Shown here piece after piece: positions 23,300-32,231 of a stretch of 64,000 bases of DNA (the stretch's first letter is position 1; the number at the start of each line of letters is the position of its first letter). The position numbers were made by a program, and so were the translations under genes. The notes below the pieces were generated by a model that ran no database searches, was not told the origin of the DNA, and saw nothing but the letters and a program-made list of their open reading frames with translations. Source of the DNA: Nocardioides sp. BP30 (GTDB lineage Bacteria > Actinomycetota > Actinomycetes > Propionibacteriales > Nocardioidaceae). The DNA is taken from contig NZ_CP123620.1 of NCBI RefSeq assembly GCF_029873215.1, forward strand, positions 2,108,001 to 2,172,000. Reading direction: 5' to 3'.

Positions 23300-24463
23300 T
23301 CAGGAGACCCGCGCCGCCCGCGGCGCCGCCAGCCGCTCGAGCACCTCGTCGATGTCGGTCCCGCGCTGGATGTCGGCACCCAGCCGCATGACGGCCGCCG
23401 GTGCGCCGAACCCGACCGCGCCGGTCAGCCGGCCCTCGCGCGAGTACACCGCCACGGTGCGCTCCTTGGGGCCCCAGGAGAGCAGCTGGGTCTCGTCGTC
23501 GGGGGCGGGGGAGCCCAGGCCCTGGATCCTGAGGCCGTACTGATCGCTCCACCAGTACGGCGCGGTGGCGGGCTCCACCTCCTGCGCCAGCAGGCGCGCC
23601 GCCACGTGGTCGGCCTGCACCGTCGCCGCCGTCCAGTGCTCGCTGCGGTGACCGTCCCAGCGGGCGACGTCACCGACGGCGAAGACTCCGTCCGCGGCCC
23701 GGCCGTCGGCGTCGCAGACGACCCCGTCGAGCAGGGTCAGTCCGCTTCCGGCGAGCCATCCGACGTTCGGTACGCCGCCGACCGCCTCGACCACCACGTC
23801 GGCCTCGATGCGGTGCTCGCCCGCGCGCAGTCCTCCGTCGGTGTCACGACTGATCCTCACACCCGTGTGCAGGTCGACACCCGCGGACCGGTGCAGGTCG
23901 GCCACCACCGCGGAGGTGGTGACGCCCACGACCCGGATCATTGGCCCGTCGAGCACGTCGTGCAGCTCGACGGGGAGTCCCAGTGTGCGAGCGCTGGCAG
24001 CGACCTCGCAGCCGATCAGCCCTGCGCCGATGACGGCGACGGAGCGGGCGCCGACCAGTGCGCTTCGCAGTGCTACGGCGTCCGCACGGGTCCGCAGGAG
24101 GTGTCCGTCGATGCCGGCGATCCGGCGAGGAACGGACCCGGTCGCCAGCACGACGACGTCGGCTCGGTGGGCGCCTCGCGCTGTCGTGACGACACGGTGT
24201 GCGGCGTCGAGCGAGAGCGCCGCCTCGTCGAAGAGCAGGTTGGCCTGCAACGCCGACAGCTCGGTCTGCGAGCGGAGATCGCTCGACACCTCCTCTCCGA
24301 GCAGCACCCCCTTGGAGAGCGGAGGGCGGTCGTACGGCGCGACGGCTTCGTCGCCGAGGAGCGTGAGGGCACCCGTGTAGCCGCGAGCTCGCAGCCGTTC
24401 CGCCACGGTGAGTCCCGCCAGACCGCTCCCGACGACGATGATGGACTTCGGCTGGTCAGTCAT
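23300..24463 (-). CDS. NAD(P)/FAD-dependent ferredoxin reductase
   Basis: A 387-aa pyridine nucleotide-disulfide-type oxidoreductase resembling putidaredoxin reductase: FAD motif IIVVGSGLAGLTVAERLRARGY, PYDRPPLSKGVL, the NAD motif VAVIGAGLIGCEVAASA, and FAVGDVARW. It lacks the CxxC of disulfide reductases. It is divergent from the P450, and its promoter holds operator F-minus with the -10 only 7 nt before the ATG, so the mRNA should be leaderless. It is a second possible electron entry for the ferredoxin-P450 chain beside the FprB-like fusion. Confidence 0.87.
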   Translation of the reverse strand: MTDQPKSIIVVGSGLAGLTVAERLRARGYTGALTLLGDEAVAPYDRPPLSKGVLLGEEVSSDLRSQTELSALQANLLFDEAALSLDAAHRVVTTARGAHRADVVVLATGSVPRRIAGIDGHLLRTRADAVALRSALVGARSVAVIGAGLIGCEVAASARTLGLPVELHDVLDGPMIRVVGVTTSAVVADLHRSAGVDLHTGVRISRDTDGGLRAGEHRIEADVVVEAVGGVPNVGWLAGSGLTLLDGVVCDADGRAADGVFAVGDVARWDGHRSEHWTAATVQADHVAARLLAQEVEPATAPYWWSDQYGLRIQGLGSPAPDDETQLLSWGPKERTVAVYSREGRLTGAVGFGAPAAVMRLGADIQRGTDIDEVLERLAAPRAARVS

Positions 24464-24470
24464 GCGGGTG

Positions 24471-24504
24471 ATGGTGTCGCACCCGGCGTTACCGCGCGCG
24501 TGAC
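24471..24504 (-). promoter_or_regulatory. Direct-repeat operator F-minus with -10 element (ferredoxin reductase)
   Basis: On the minus strand GTCACGcgcgcgGTAACG runs 24504-24487 (one mismatch in the first hexamer, 12-bp period). Ten nt later is CACCAT (24476-24471), then 7 nt to the ATG at 24463. It lies immediately beside the oppositely directed operator for the P450. Confidence 0.6.
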
Positions 24505-24508
24505 GTGA

Positions 24509-24542
24509 ATAACGACGCTGATAACGCCGCCGGTGTGACGCT
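24509..24542 (+). promoter_or_regulatory. Direct-repeat operator F-plus with -10 element (P450)
   Basis: ATAACGacgctgATAACG at 24509-24526 is a perfect direct repeat with a 12-bp period. Ten nt later is GACGCT (24537-24542). The P450 starts at 24616. Confidence 0.7.
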
Positions 24543-24615
24543 CATCATGCTTCGGTCGCCGATTCGTGGGCGCGCTGAGCGGTGACAGCAGTCGAATGAT
24601 TTCGAGAGGCAAGAC

Positions 24616-25800
24616 ATGGACCAGCAGCTCATCGACCACTTCGTCGAGCACTTCGACCACCACGACCCGCGCCTCGGGGCCGATCCGGACGAGGTGTGCG
24701 AGGCGCTCCTGGAGCGGGCGCCGGTGGCCTACAGCGACAAGCACGGTGGCTTCTGGGTCGTATCGGACTACGAGAGCTCCAAGCGGGTCCTCCAGGACGC
24801 GAAGGTCTTCACCAGCGAGGAGGGCGTTCGGGTGCCGAGGGGCGAGGACACCCCGCCGCTTCCGCCGATCGAGATGGACCCGCCGCTGCACAGCAAGTTC
24901 CGCAGCATCCTGGCCCCGGCGTTCTCGCCGCGCAGCATCAACGCGTTGGAGCCCAGGATCCGGGCGCTGACCAACGACCTGATCGACGCGTTCGAGGCGT
25001 CGGGCTCCTGCGACTTCGTGGAGGATCTCGCCGCCCCGCTCCCGACCGGGATCTTCACCCAGATCATGGGGCTTCCGATCGAGGACGCTCCGCGGTTCTA
25101 TGCCTGGAAGAACGTCATCCTGCACGAGTCGCGGACCGACGAGGACTACGAGTCGGCGGCCAGGGCGACGGGCGAGGTGATGGCATACCTGAAGCAGATC
25201 CTCGACGAACGCCGGGTGAACCCGCAGGACGACATCGCCACGCAGATCGTCCAGGCGGAGGGTGCCGGCGAGAGCATCACCGAGGAGGAGCTGGTGCGGA
25301 TGGCCTTCCTGCTCTTCCTGGGTGGCCTGGACACCGTCACCGCAGCCTTGAGCCTGACCTTCACCTACCTCGCCACGCACCCCGACGACCGCGACCGGCT
25401 GGTCAAGGATCCCGATCTCATCCCGACCGCCATCGAGGAGTTCCTGCGCCGCGATGCCGTCATTCTGATCGGGCGGGTGGCCCGGGAGGACGTCGAGGTC
25501 GGTGGACAGCAGATGAAGGCGGGCGACCGCATCCTGGTCAACACCATCGCGGCCAACCGCGACGGCGCCCAGTTCGCGGACGCGGATGAGGTGCAGCTCG
25601 ACCGGGAGGCCAACCGGCACGTCACCTTCGGCCTCGGCCCCCACCGGTGCGTGGGCTCGCACCTGGCCCGGCTCGAGATGCAGGTGGTCCTCGAGGAGTT
25701 CCACCGCCGGATCCCGACGTACCGGCTCGCCGAGGGGTTCACCCCGACCCGTCACATGAACCAGGTCGCCGGCGTCGAAGAGCTCCGGCTCGCTTGGTAG
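24616..25800 (+). CDS. Cytochrome P450
   Basis: A 394-aa soluble bacterial P450. The I-helix carries LGGLDTVTA (residues about 235-243) with the oxygen-activating Asp-Thr, and the heme loop is FGLGPHRCVGSHLA with Cys345 as the iron ligand. There is no membrane anchor. I cannot name the CYP family. In this island it probably hydroxylates the substrate first, with electrons from the 3Fe-4S ferredoxin (17957-18160) and one of two reductases. The hydrolase follows after 2 nt. Confidence 0.92.
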   Translation: MDQQLIDHFVEHFDHHDPRLGADPDEVCEALLERAPVAYSDKHGGFWVVSDYESSKRVLQDAKVFTSEEGVRVPRGEDTPPLPPIEMDPPLHSKFRSILAPAFSPRSINALEPRIRALTNDLIDAFEASGSCDFVEDLAAPLPTGIFTQIMGLPIEDAPRFYAWKNVILHESRTDEDYESAARATGEVMAYLKQILDERRVNPQDDIATQIVQAEGAGESITEEELVRMAFLLFLGGLDTVTAALSLTFTYLATHPDDRDRLVKDPDLIPTAIEEFLRRDAVILIGRVAREDVEVGGQQMKAGDRILVNTIAANRDGAQFADADEVQLDREANRHVTFGLGPHRCVGSHLARLEMQVVLEEFHRRIPTYRLAEGFTPTRHMNQVAGVEELRLAW

Positions 25801-25802
25801 CC

Positions 25803-26687
25803 GTGCCGGCGGTCGGGTCGGTCCGAGACGCCCGACCACCGGTCGGTCGTCCCTCGGCCGGAAGCGTGGAGGTCCAGGGAGCCACCGTGAGGTGGACGCG
25901 GTGGCCCTCGCCGGCGCCGCGACCGGGGAGACCCGGTTCTCGCGAGACCCTCGTCCTCATCCATGGCGCCGCGGCGCACAGCGGGTGGTGGAGCGGGGTC
26001 GCTCCGATCCTTGCGGAGCGCCGGCCCGTGGTGACGCTCGACCTGAGCGGTCATGGGGCCAGTGACCATCGGTCGTGGTACGACGGTGACGTCTGGGCCG
26101 CCGAGGTGGCAGCGGTCGTCGACCGGACCGCAGGCGGGAGCGCCGTGCTCGTCGGCCACAGCATGGGCGGCCTGGTCGCCATCGCGACGGCGGCACGGAC
26201 CCCTGAAGCGGTCGCCGGGCTGGTCATCGTCGATACCCGCCTGCCGCTGCGACGACCGCCGGGGCTGCCTCCGCTGTCAGCGCCGGTCCGGCTCTTCGCC
26301 TCGCCGGAGGAGGCCCTCGCGCGCTTCCGGCTGTTGCCGGCCGAGACCAGCGCGGAGCCGCGACTCCTCGACGCCGTCGCGCGAGCAGGCCTCGGCGAGA
26401 CCGCCGGTGGCTGGCGCTGGCGCCACCACCCGCGAGCACGGCACCGCTTCACCACCGACAGGGTGCGCCGCGACCTCGCCGCGGTCTCGGCACCCATCGG
26501 CTACGTCTACGGCGACCGCAGCACCATGGGTGGCCCGGACTCCCTGGCGTGGCTCGAGGAGGTCCAGGGGCGTCGCATCGAGCGGGGGGTCGTTCCCGGC
26601 GCCTACCACCACGTGCCCCTGGACAGGCCGGTCGACTGCGCCGACGAGGTGGAGTCGGTGGTCAACCGCCTGAGGGTGCGACGGTAA
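25803..26687 (+). CDS. Alpha/beta hydrolase
   Basis: An alpha/beta-hydrolase with LVLIHGAAAHSGWW (oxyanion hole), nucleophile elbow GHSMGG (Ser120 from the GTG at 25803) and a C-terminal YHHVPLDRP with the likely catalytic His. The start is unsure: GTG 25803 gives 294 aa with a Pro/Arg-rich leader; GTG 25866 would remove 21 residues. It may hydrolyse an ester, lactone or ring product formed after oxygenation. Its stop codon (TAA) lies inside the first hexamer of operator G. Confidence 0.82.
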   Translation: MPAVGSVRDARPPVGRPSAGSVEVQGATVRWTRWPSPAPRPGRPGSRETLVLIHGAAAHSGWWSGVAPILAERRPVVTLDLSGHGASDHRSWYDGDVWAAEVAAVVDRTAGGSAVLVGHSMGGLVAIATAARTPEAVAGLVIVDTRLPLRRPPGLPPLSAPVRLFASPEEALARFRLLPAETSAEPRLLDAVARAGLGETAGGWRWRHHPRARHRFTTDRVRRDLAAVSAPIGYVYGDRSTMGGPDSLAWLEEVQGRRIERGVVPGAYHHVPLDRPVDCADEVESVVNRLRVRR

Positions 26688-26716
26688 CGCGGTGGATAAC
26701 GTGACCTTCGTAACTT
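26684..26716 (+). promoter_or_regulatory. Direct-repeat operator G with -10 element (alcohol dehydrogenase)
   Basis: GTAACGcggtggATAACG at 26684-26701, 12-bp period. The -10 is TAACTT (26711-26716), 9 nt on, and 7 nt before the ATG at 26724, so the mRNA is probably leaderless. A third GTAACT (26710-26715) overlaps the -10. The site starts inside the hydrolase stop codon. Confidence 0.65.
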
Positions 26717-26723
26717 CGGGGGC

Positions 26724-27809
26724 ATGCGGATCAGTGCAGCGATAACCCAGGGTGCCGACTCCAGCTTCGAGATCCAGGAGGTCGAGCTCGACGAGCCCCG
26801 TCCCGACGAAGTGCTGGTACGCACGGTGGCGGTCGGACTGTGCCACAGCGACCTGAGCGCGCGGGGGATCTTCCCCGACGGCGCGGTGCTCGGGCATGAG
26901 GGGGCGGGTGTGGTGGAGGCCGTCGGATCGGCGGTCACGAGCCTGCAGGTCGGTGACCACGTCGTGATGAGCTTCGACAACTGTGGCCACTGCAAGCCAT
27001 GCCTGCAGGGTCGGCCGTACCGCTGTCTGAACTTCGCCCCGATGAACTTCGGCGGCGTGCGGCCCGACGGCTCGCACGCGATCCACGTGGGTGGCGCGCC
27101 GGTCGGCGGCAACTTCTTCGGCCAGTCCTCCTTCGCCACGCACTGTCTCACCACGGAGCGCAACGCCGTCAAGGTCGACCCTGCACTGCCCCTGGAGGTG
27201 TTGGCACCGCTGGGCTGCGGTGTCATCACGGGCGCGGGGACGGTCCTCAACGCGCTGCGCCCGGAGGCCGGCTCCTCGCTGGTCGTCACCGGGGTCGGCG
27301 CGGTCGGCCTGAGTGCTCTGCTCGGCGCTGTCGTGTCCCGGGTCGGAACCCTGATCGCCGTCGATGTCGTTCCCGCCCGGCTCGAGCTCGCTCGCAAGCT
27401 CGGCGCGACCCACGTCATCGACGGTCGCGACGCGGATGTCGCCGAGCAGATCCGCGAGATCACGGGCGGTGGAGCGGACTACGTGGTGGAGACGAGCGGG
27501 GTTCCCTCCGTCGTCCGCACCGCCGTGACGTCGGTTCCCGAGGGCGGCTCGGTGGCGCTCGTCGGGATCGCCGACACCGCCGGCGAGCTCACCCTGGGGC
27601 ACTACGACCTGATCATGGGACGGTCGGTGTTCGGCGTCACCGAGGGGAACTCGGTGCCGAAGCTGTTCATCCCGCGCCTCATCCAGCTCTGGCAGGACGG
27701 GCTCTTCCCGGTCGACGAGCTGATCCGGACCTACCGGTTCGCCGAGATCAACCAGGCGGTCTCCGACTCCCTGGACGGCACGGCGTGCAAGGCGGTCCTG
27801 ACCTTCTGA
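26724..27809 (+). CDS. Zinc-dependent alcohol dehydrogenase
   Basis: A 361-aa medium-chain dehydrogenase of the class III/aryl-alcohol type. Catalytic zinc ligands are in GLCHSDL and GHEGAGVV; the structural zinc cysteines are complete (C-x2-C-x2-C-x7-C in NCGHCKPCLQGRPYRC). The Rossmann motif is VTGVGAVGLSALLGA, followed by an acidic residue (VDVVPARLELA), so NAD(H) is likely. The region NFFGQSSFATHCLTTERNAVKV is typical of benzyl/aryl alcohol dehydrogenases. It would oxidise the alcohol to the aldehyde used by the aldehyde dehydrogenase of the island. Confidence 0.9.
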   Translation: MRISAAITQGADSSFEIQEVELDEPRPDEVLVRTVAVGLCHSDLSARGIFPDGAVLGHEGAGVVEAVGSAVTSLQVGDHVVMSFDNCGHCKPCLQGRPYRCLNFAPMNFGGVRPDGSHAIHVGGAPVGGNFFGQSSFATHCLTTERNAVKVDPALPLEVLAPLGCGVITGAGTVLNALRPEAGSSLVVTGVGAVGLSALLGAVVSRVGTLIAVDVVPARLELARKLGATHVIDGRDADVAEQIREITGGGADYVVETSGVPSVVRTAVTSVPEGGSVALVGIADTAGELTLGHYDLIMGRSVFGVTEGNSVPKLFIPRLIQLWQDGLFPVDELIRTYRFAEINQAVSDSLDGTACKAVLTF

Positions 27810-27916
27810 GGCGGTGAGCGACCGGCTCGTGCGGCGTCGCATCGCAGGGCGGAGCCGGTGGCCGGGTGGCCGGGTGGCCGTCGCCGATCGCACGCGTGGC
27901 GCCCTACGATCTGCGC

Positions 27917-28786
27917 ATGAGACTCGGTGTCGTCATCGTCCAGACCCGGCCGTGGCGCCAGCTTGCGGGCGACTTCCGGCTGATGGAGGAGATCGGGTAC
28001 GACGCGGCGTACGTCTATGACCATCTCACCCACCCGACGGCCGCGGGCGGCTGGTTGGCCGACGGCTTCGCGACCCTGGCCGCTGCCGCCTCCGTCACCG
28101 ACCGGATCGAGTTGGGCCCGCTGGTGGCCTCGGCGATGCTGCACTCGCCGGTCTCGCTGGCACGGCGGGCGGCCACGGTGCAGGACGTCTCCGGCGGACG
28201 GTTGATCCTCGGCGTGGGAGCGGGCTCCCCGCGCGAGCCGCTGGCGGATACCGGCACGCCGGTGACGACCCGCGAGATGAGCGAGCGCTTCGCCGACCTG
28301 GTCACCGGCCTGGACGCCGTCTGGGGCGGCGCGACCGCGTGGCAGGGCAGCGGCCGTTCCTTCGAGGGCCTGCAGACGCGCCCGCTGCCGGCGGGGGCGG
28401 CGAGGCCGTTCCTGCTGCTGGCCGCCCATGGCCCCCGGGCGCTGGCCCTGACGGCTCGCTACGCCGACGGCTGGAACACCTACGGCGGCTGGGAGGCCAG
28501 CCGGCTCGATCCGGCGGCCTACTGGGCCCTGGTGCGCGAGCAGTGCGAGCGCCTCGGTGATGCCTGCGAGCGGGCCGGCCGCGACCCGGGGACCCTGCGC
28601 CGCTCGCTGCTGCTCGGCTTCGGCACGGTGCGACCGACCTCCTCGGTGGCGGCCTACCAGGATGCGATCGGTCGCGCCGGCGAGCTCGGCTTCGACGAGC
28701 TGGTGGTCTACGGGCCGTTCGCGCTGCCGGCTGCCGACACCGCCTCCGACCTGGAGGTGCACGCGGAGGTGCTGGCTGGGCGCTGA
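27917..28786 (+). CDS. Luciferase-like (LLM class) flavin-dependent oxidoreductase
   Basis: A 289-aa TIM-barrel luciferase-family protein: LMEEIGYDAAYVYDHLTHP, the central RRAATVQDVSGGRLILGVGAGSPREP, and AARYADGWNTYGG-like strand (LTARYADGWNTYGGWE). It may use FMNH2 from the flavin reductase at 12.8 kb, or F420; the sequence alone does not decide. TACGAT (27905-27910) lies 6 nt before the ATG, so the mRNA is probably leaderless. No TAACG repeat pair is present here, so it may not belong to the same regulon. It marks the right end of the island. Confidence 0.85.
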   Translation: MRLGVVIVQTRPWRQLAGDFRLMEEIGYDAAYVYDHLTHPTAAGGWLADGFATLAAAASVTDRIELGPLVASAMLHSPVSLARRAATVQDVSGGRLILGVGAGSPREPLADTGTPVTTREMSERFADLVTGLDAVWGGATAWQGSGRSFEGLQTRPLPAGAARPFLLLAAHGPRALALTARYADGWNTYGGWEASRLDPAAYWALVREQCERLGDACERAGRDPGTLRRSLLLGFGTVRPTSSVAAYQDAIGRAGELGFDELVVYGPFALPAADTASDLEVHAEVLAGR

Positions 28787-28837
28787 GGGCGGGTGCCACG
28801 TCGTCACGGGATCTGAATAATCGCTCGATCTCGTGTA

Positions 28838-28851
28838 TCTTGATATCAAGA
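28838..28851. promoter_or_regulatory. Perfect 14-bp palindrome upstream of aconitase
   Basis: TCTTGATATCAAGA is perfectly symmetric and AT-rich in a GC-rich setting, about 120 nt before the aconitase start, in the only long gap between the island and aconitase (28787-28972). It is probably an operator for a dimeric repressor overlapping the promoter; I cannot name the regulator. Confidence 0.6.
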
Positions 28852-28972
28852 CGTTATTCCTGGGTGGTCGTCCCGAAGCAAGGGGAGCCTTACTTTTCCG
28901 CCCGTGACAGCAGGCGGCAGGATGGCGTCGAAGACTTCACAGCCCGTCGCTTGAACCTAGGAGATGTGAGCG

Positions 28973-31807
28973 TTGGCCAGTCAGGACAGCTTCGGTGCCA
29001 AGGGCACCCTGGACGTGGACGGCAAGTCCTACGAGATCTTCCGCCTCGATGCGGTCAAGGGTGAGGGCCTCGACGTCGCCTCGCTCCCGTTCTCCCTCAA
29101 GGTCCTCCTGGAGAACCTGCTCCGCACCGAGGACGGTGCCGACATCACCGCCGATGACATCAAGGCGCTCGCCGGCTGGGACAAGGACGCGGACCCGGAC
29201 AAGGAGATCCAGTTCACGCCGGCGCGCGTGATCATGCAGGACTTCACCGGCGTCCCCTGCATCGTCGACCTGGCCACCCTGCGTGAGGCAGCTGCCGACC
29301 TCGGCGGCGACCCGACCAAGATCAACCCGCTCAGCCCGGCCGAGATGGTCATCGACCACTCCGTGATCGCCGAGGCGTTCGGTACGCCGGAGGCCTTCGC
29401 GAAGAACGTCGAGATCGAGTACGACCGCAACAAGGAGCGCTACCAGTTCCTGCGCTGGGGCCAGACCGCGTTCGACGACTTCAAGGTGGTCCCGCCGGGC
29501 ACCGGCATCGTCCACCAGGTCAACATCGAGCACCTCGCCCGCACGATCTTCACCCGTGAGGTCGACGGCGTCCTGCAGGCCTACCCCGACACCTGCGTCG
29601 GCACGGACTCGCACACCACCATGGTCAACGGGCTCGGCGTGCTGGGCTTCGGCGTGGGCGGCATCGAGGCCGAGGCCGCGCTGCTGGGCCAGCCGGTCTC
29701 GATGCTGATCCCGCGAGTCGTCGGCTTCAAGCTCACCGGTGACCTGCCGGAGGGCTCCACCGCGACCGACCTGGTGCTCACCATCACCGAGATGCTCCGC
29801 AAGCACGGCGTGGTCGGCAAGTTCGTCGAGTTCTACGGCGCCGGCGTGTCCGCGCTGCCGCTGGCCAACCGCGCCACCATCGGCAACATGTCGCCGGAGT
29901 TCGGCTCGACCATCGCCATCTTCCCGGTCGACGAGGAGACCATCAACTACCTCAAGCTCACCGGCCGCAGCGAGGAGCAGCTCAAGCTGGTCGAGGCCTA
30001 CGCCAAGGAGCAGGGCCTCTGGCTGGACCCCGCCGCCGAGCCGCGCTTCTCCGAGAAGCTCGAGCTGGACCTGTCGACGGTCGTCCCCTCGATCGCCGGC
30101 CCCAAGCGGCCGCAGGACCGCGTCCAGCTGACCGACGCCAAGACCTCCTTCCGTGGGGCGCTGGTCGACTACGCCGGCGACGTGCAGGACACCAAGGGGT
30201 ACGACGAGGCGGTCGAGGAGACCTTCCCCGGCTCGGACGCGCCGTCCTACAGCGCCGGCAACGGCCGTTCCCCGGCGCCCGACAACCACCTCTCGGCCGC
30301 ACCGAAGGACGGTGGCCGCGCGAGCAACCCGGTCGAGGTCACCCTGGAGGACGGCTCGAGGTTCGTGCTCGACCACGGCGCTGTCACGATCGCCTCGATC
30401 ACGTCGTGCACGAACACCTCCAACCCCTCGGTCATGCTGGGCGCCGCCCTGCTGGCCAAGAAGGCGGTCGAGAAGGGCCTGGTCCGCAAGCCGTGGGTCA
30501 AGACCACGCTGGCCCCGGGCTCGAAGGTCGTCTCGGACTACTACGACAAGTCCGGCCTGACGCCGTACCTGGAGAAGCTCGGCTTCAACCTGGTGGGCTA
30601 CGGCTGCGTGACCTGCATCGGCAACTCGGGTCCGCTCATCCCCGAGGTCTCGGCCGCTGTGCAGGAGAACGACCTGGCCGTCGTCTCCGTCCTGTCCGGC
30701 AACCGCAACTTCGAGGGCCGGATCAACCCGGACGTGAAGATGAACTACCTCGCGTCCCCGCCGCTGGTCATCGCCTACGCGATCGCCGGGACGATGGACA
30801 TCGACCTGTTCCACGACGCCATCGGGCAGGACACGGACGGCAACGACGTCTTCCTCAAGGACATCTGGCCCACGCCGACCGAGGTCGAGGACGTCATCGC
30901 CTCCTCGATCACCTCGGAGATGTTCACCAAGGACTACGCCGACGTCTTCGCCGGCGACGAGACCTGGCAGAACCTGCCGACGCCCACCGGTGACACGTTC
31001 ACCTGGGCCGAGGACTCGACCTACGTCCGCAAGGCGCCGTACTTCGACGGCATGTCCCTGACCGCCTCGCCGGTCACCGACATCGAGGGCGCCCGCGTCC
31101 TGCTCAAGCTCGGCGACTCGGTCACCACCGACCACATCAGCCCTGCCGGCAACATCAAGTCCGACTCGCCGGCCGGCCGCTACCTCGCCGAGCACGGCGT
31201 GGCGCAGCGCGACTTCAACTCCTACGGCTCGCGCCGCGGCAACCACGAGGTGATGATCCGGGGCACGTTCGCCAACATCCGGATCAAGAACCAGCTCGCC
31301 CCGGGGACCGAGGGTGGCGTCACCCGCGACTTCACCCAGTCCGACGCGCCCGTCGTCGCCGTGTACGACGCCTCGGTGAACTACCAGGCCGCCGGTGTCC
31401 CGCTGGTCGTCCTGGCGGGCAAGGAGTACGGCTCGGGCTCGTCCCGCGACTGGGCTGCGAAGGGCACCTCGCTGCTCGGGGTCAAGGCCGTCATCGCCGA
31501 GAGCTACGAGCGCATCCACCGCTCGAACCTGATCGGCATGGGTGTCATCCCGCTGCAGTTCCCGGCCGGTCAGAACGCCGAGTCGCTCGGTCTGAGCGGC
31601 GAGGAGACCTTCTCCATCTCCGGCATCACCGCCCTCAACGAGGGCACGACGCCGAAGACCGTCAAGGTGACCGCCACGGCGCCTGACGGCGGGGAGGGTG
31701 TGGAGTTCGACGCGGTGGTCCGGATCGACACCCCCGGCGAGGCGAACTACTACCGCAACGGCGGCATCCTGCAGTACGTGCTGCGCAACCTGGTCACCAG
31801 CAACTGA
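28973..31807 (+). CDS. acnA: Aconitate hydratase
   Basis: A 944-aa aconitase of the AcnA/IRP type: [4Fe-4S] ligands in [15 protein letters not shown] and [14 protein letters not shown], and the swivel-domain motif [14 protein letters not shown]. It interconverts citrate and isocitrate. The start is a TTG with AGGAG 9 nt upstream; the nearby ATG (28964) runs straight into a stop and the GTG (28966) is out of frame. A linker of about 40 residues ([22 protein letters not shown]) separates the domains. It is followed by a terminator and so is probably monocistronic. Confidence 0.96.
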   Translation: MASQDSFGAKGTLDVDGKSYEIFRLDAVKGEGLDVASLPFSLKVLLENLLRTEDGADITADDIKALAGWDKDADPDKEIQFTPARVIMQDFTGVPCIVDLATLREAAADLGGDPTKINPLSPAEMVIDHSVIAEAFGTPEAFAKNVEIEYDRNKERYQFLRWGQTAFDDFKVVPPGTGIVHQVNIEHLARTIFTREVDGVLQAYPDTCVGTDSHTTMVNGLGVLGFGVGGIEAEAALLGQPVSMLIPRVVGFKLTGDLPEGSTATDLVLTITEMLRKHGVVGKFVEFYGAGVSALPLANRATIGNMSPEFGSTIAIFPVDEETINYLKLTGRSEEQLKLVEAYAKEQGLWLDPAAEPRFSEKLELDLSTVVPSIAGPKRPQDRVQLTDAKTSFRGALVDYAGDVQDTKGYDEAVEETFPGSDAPSYSAGNGRSPAPDNHLSAAPKDGGRASNPVEVTLEDGSRFVLDHGAVTIASITSCTNTSNPSVMLGAALLAKKAVEKGLVRKPWVKTTLAPGSKVVSDYYDKSGLTPYLEKLGFNLVGYGCVTCIGNSGPLIPEVSAAVQENDLAVVSVLSGNRNFEGRINPDVKMNYLASPPLVIAYAIAGTMDIDLFHDAIGQDTDGNDVFLKDIWPTPTEVEDVIASSITSEMFTKDYADVFAGDETWQNLPTPTGDTFTWAEDSTYVRKAPYFDGMSLTASPVTDIEGARVLLKLGDSVTTDHISPAGNIKSDSPAGRYLAEHGVAQRDFNSYGSRRGNHEVMIRGTFANIRIKNQLAPGTEGGVTRDFTQSDAPVVAVYDASVNYQAAGVPLVVLAGKEYGSGSSRDWAAKGTSLLGVKAVIAESYERIHRSNLIGMGVIPLQFPAGQNAESLGLSGEETFSISGITALNEGTTPKTVKVTATAPDGGEGVEFDAVVRIDTPGEANYYRNGGILQYVLRNLVTSN

Positions 31808-31829
31808 AGGTGATCGGCTGATCGCCCGC

Positions 31830-31862
31830 GCGGCCCGCTCCCGGACTCCGGGGGCGGGCCGC
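31830..31862 (+). terminator. Terminator after aconitase
   Basis: A 15-bp GC-rich stem (31830-31844 with 31848-31862, one G-T wobble) with a 3-nt loop, 22 nt after the aconitase stop. Confidence 0.85.
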
Positions 31863-31881
31863 TGCGGTCTAGGGTGGCGCC

Positions 31882-32193
31882 ATGCTCCTCGCCTTCAGTG
31901 TCGCGCCCACCACCGGTGACGAGAGTGGGGGTGTCGCCGAGGCCGTCGCCGCCGCCGTACGGGTGGTGCGCGCGTCGGGACTCCCGCACGAGACCACCTC
32001 GATGTTCACCACCATCGAGGGGGAGTGGGAGGAGTGCTTCGAGGTGGTGCGGCGCGCCACCGAGGCGGTGGTAGCCGTCGCCCCCCGGGTCTCGTTGGTG
32101 ATCAAGGCCGACATCCGGCCGGGGTTCACCGGTCAGCTCCGGGCGAAGGTCGAGCGCGTGGACCGGATCCTCGGCGAGCAAAATCCGGCCTGA
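31882..32193 (+). CDS. Thiamine-binding protein, MTH1187/YkoF-like family
   Basis: A 103-aa protein of the MTH1187 (UPF0045) family: starts MLLAFSVAPTTGD, contains a conserved SMFTTIEGEWEECFEVVRRA and ends in IKADIRPGFTGQL. Family members bind thiamine or its pieces in the cytosol and form small oligomers; a physiological role is not settled. TAGGGT (31870-31875) is 6 nt before the ATG, so a leaderless mRNA is likely. A YjbQ-family gene, another protein once linked to thiamine phosphate, lies 640 nt downstream. Confidence 0.85.
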   Translation: MLLAFSVAPTTGDESGGVAEAVAAAVRVVRASGLPHETTSMFTTIEGEWEECFEVVRRATEAVVAVAPRVSLVIKADIRPGFTGQLRAKVERVDRILGEQNPA

Positions 32194-32231
32194 GAAGGTT
32201 TGCCGCCCGGCGGGCTGTGCAACGGGGATCT

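Noticed and set aside
27850..27890. Short GGTGGCCGG-like triplication before the luciferase-family gene
   Set aside because: Only about 25 bp, common in GC-rich DNA, and no sign of function.
28852..28857. Single CGTTAT (ATAACG on the minus strand) beside the aconitase palindrome
   Set aside because: No partner at 12 bp; probably coincidental.
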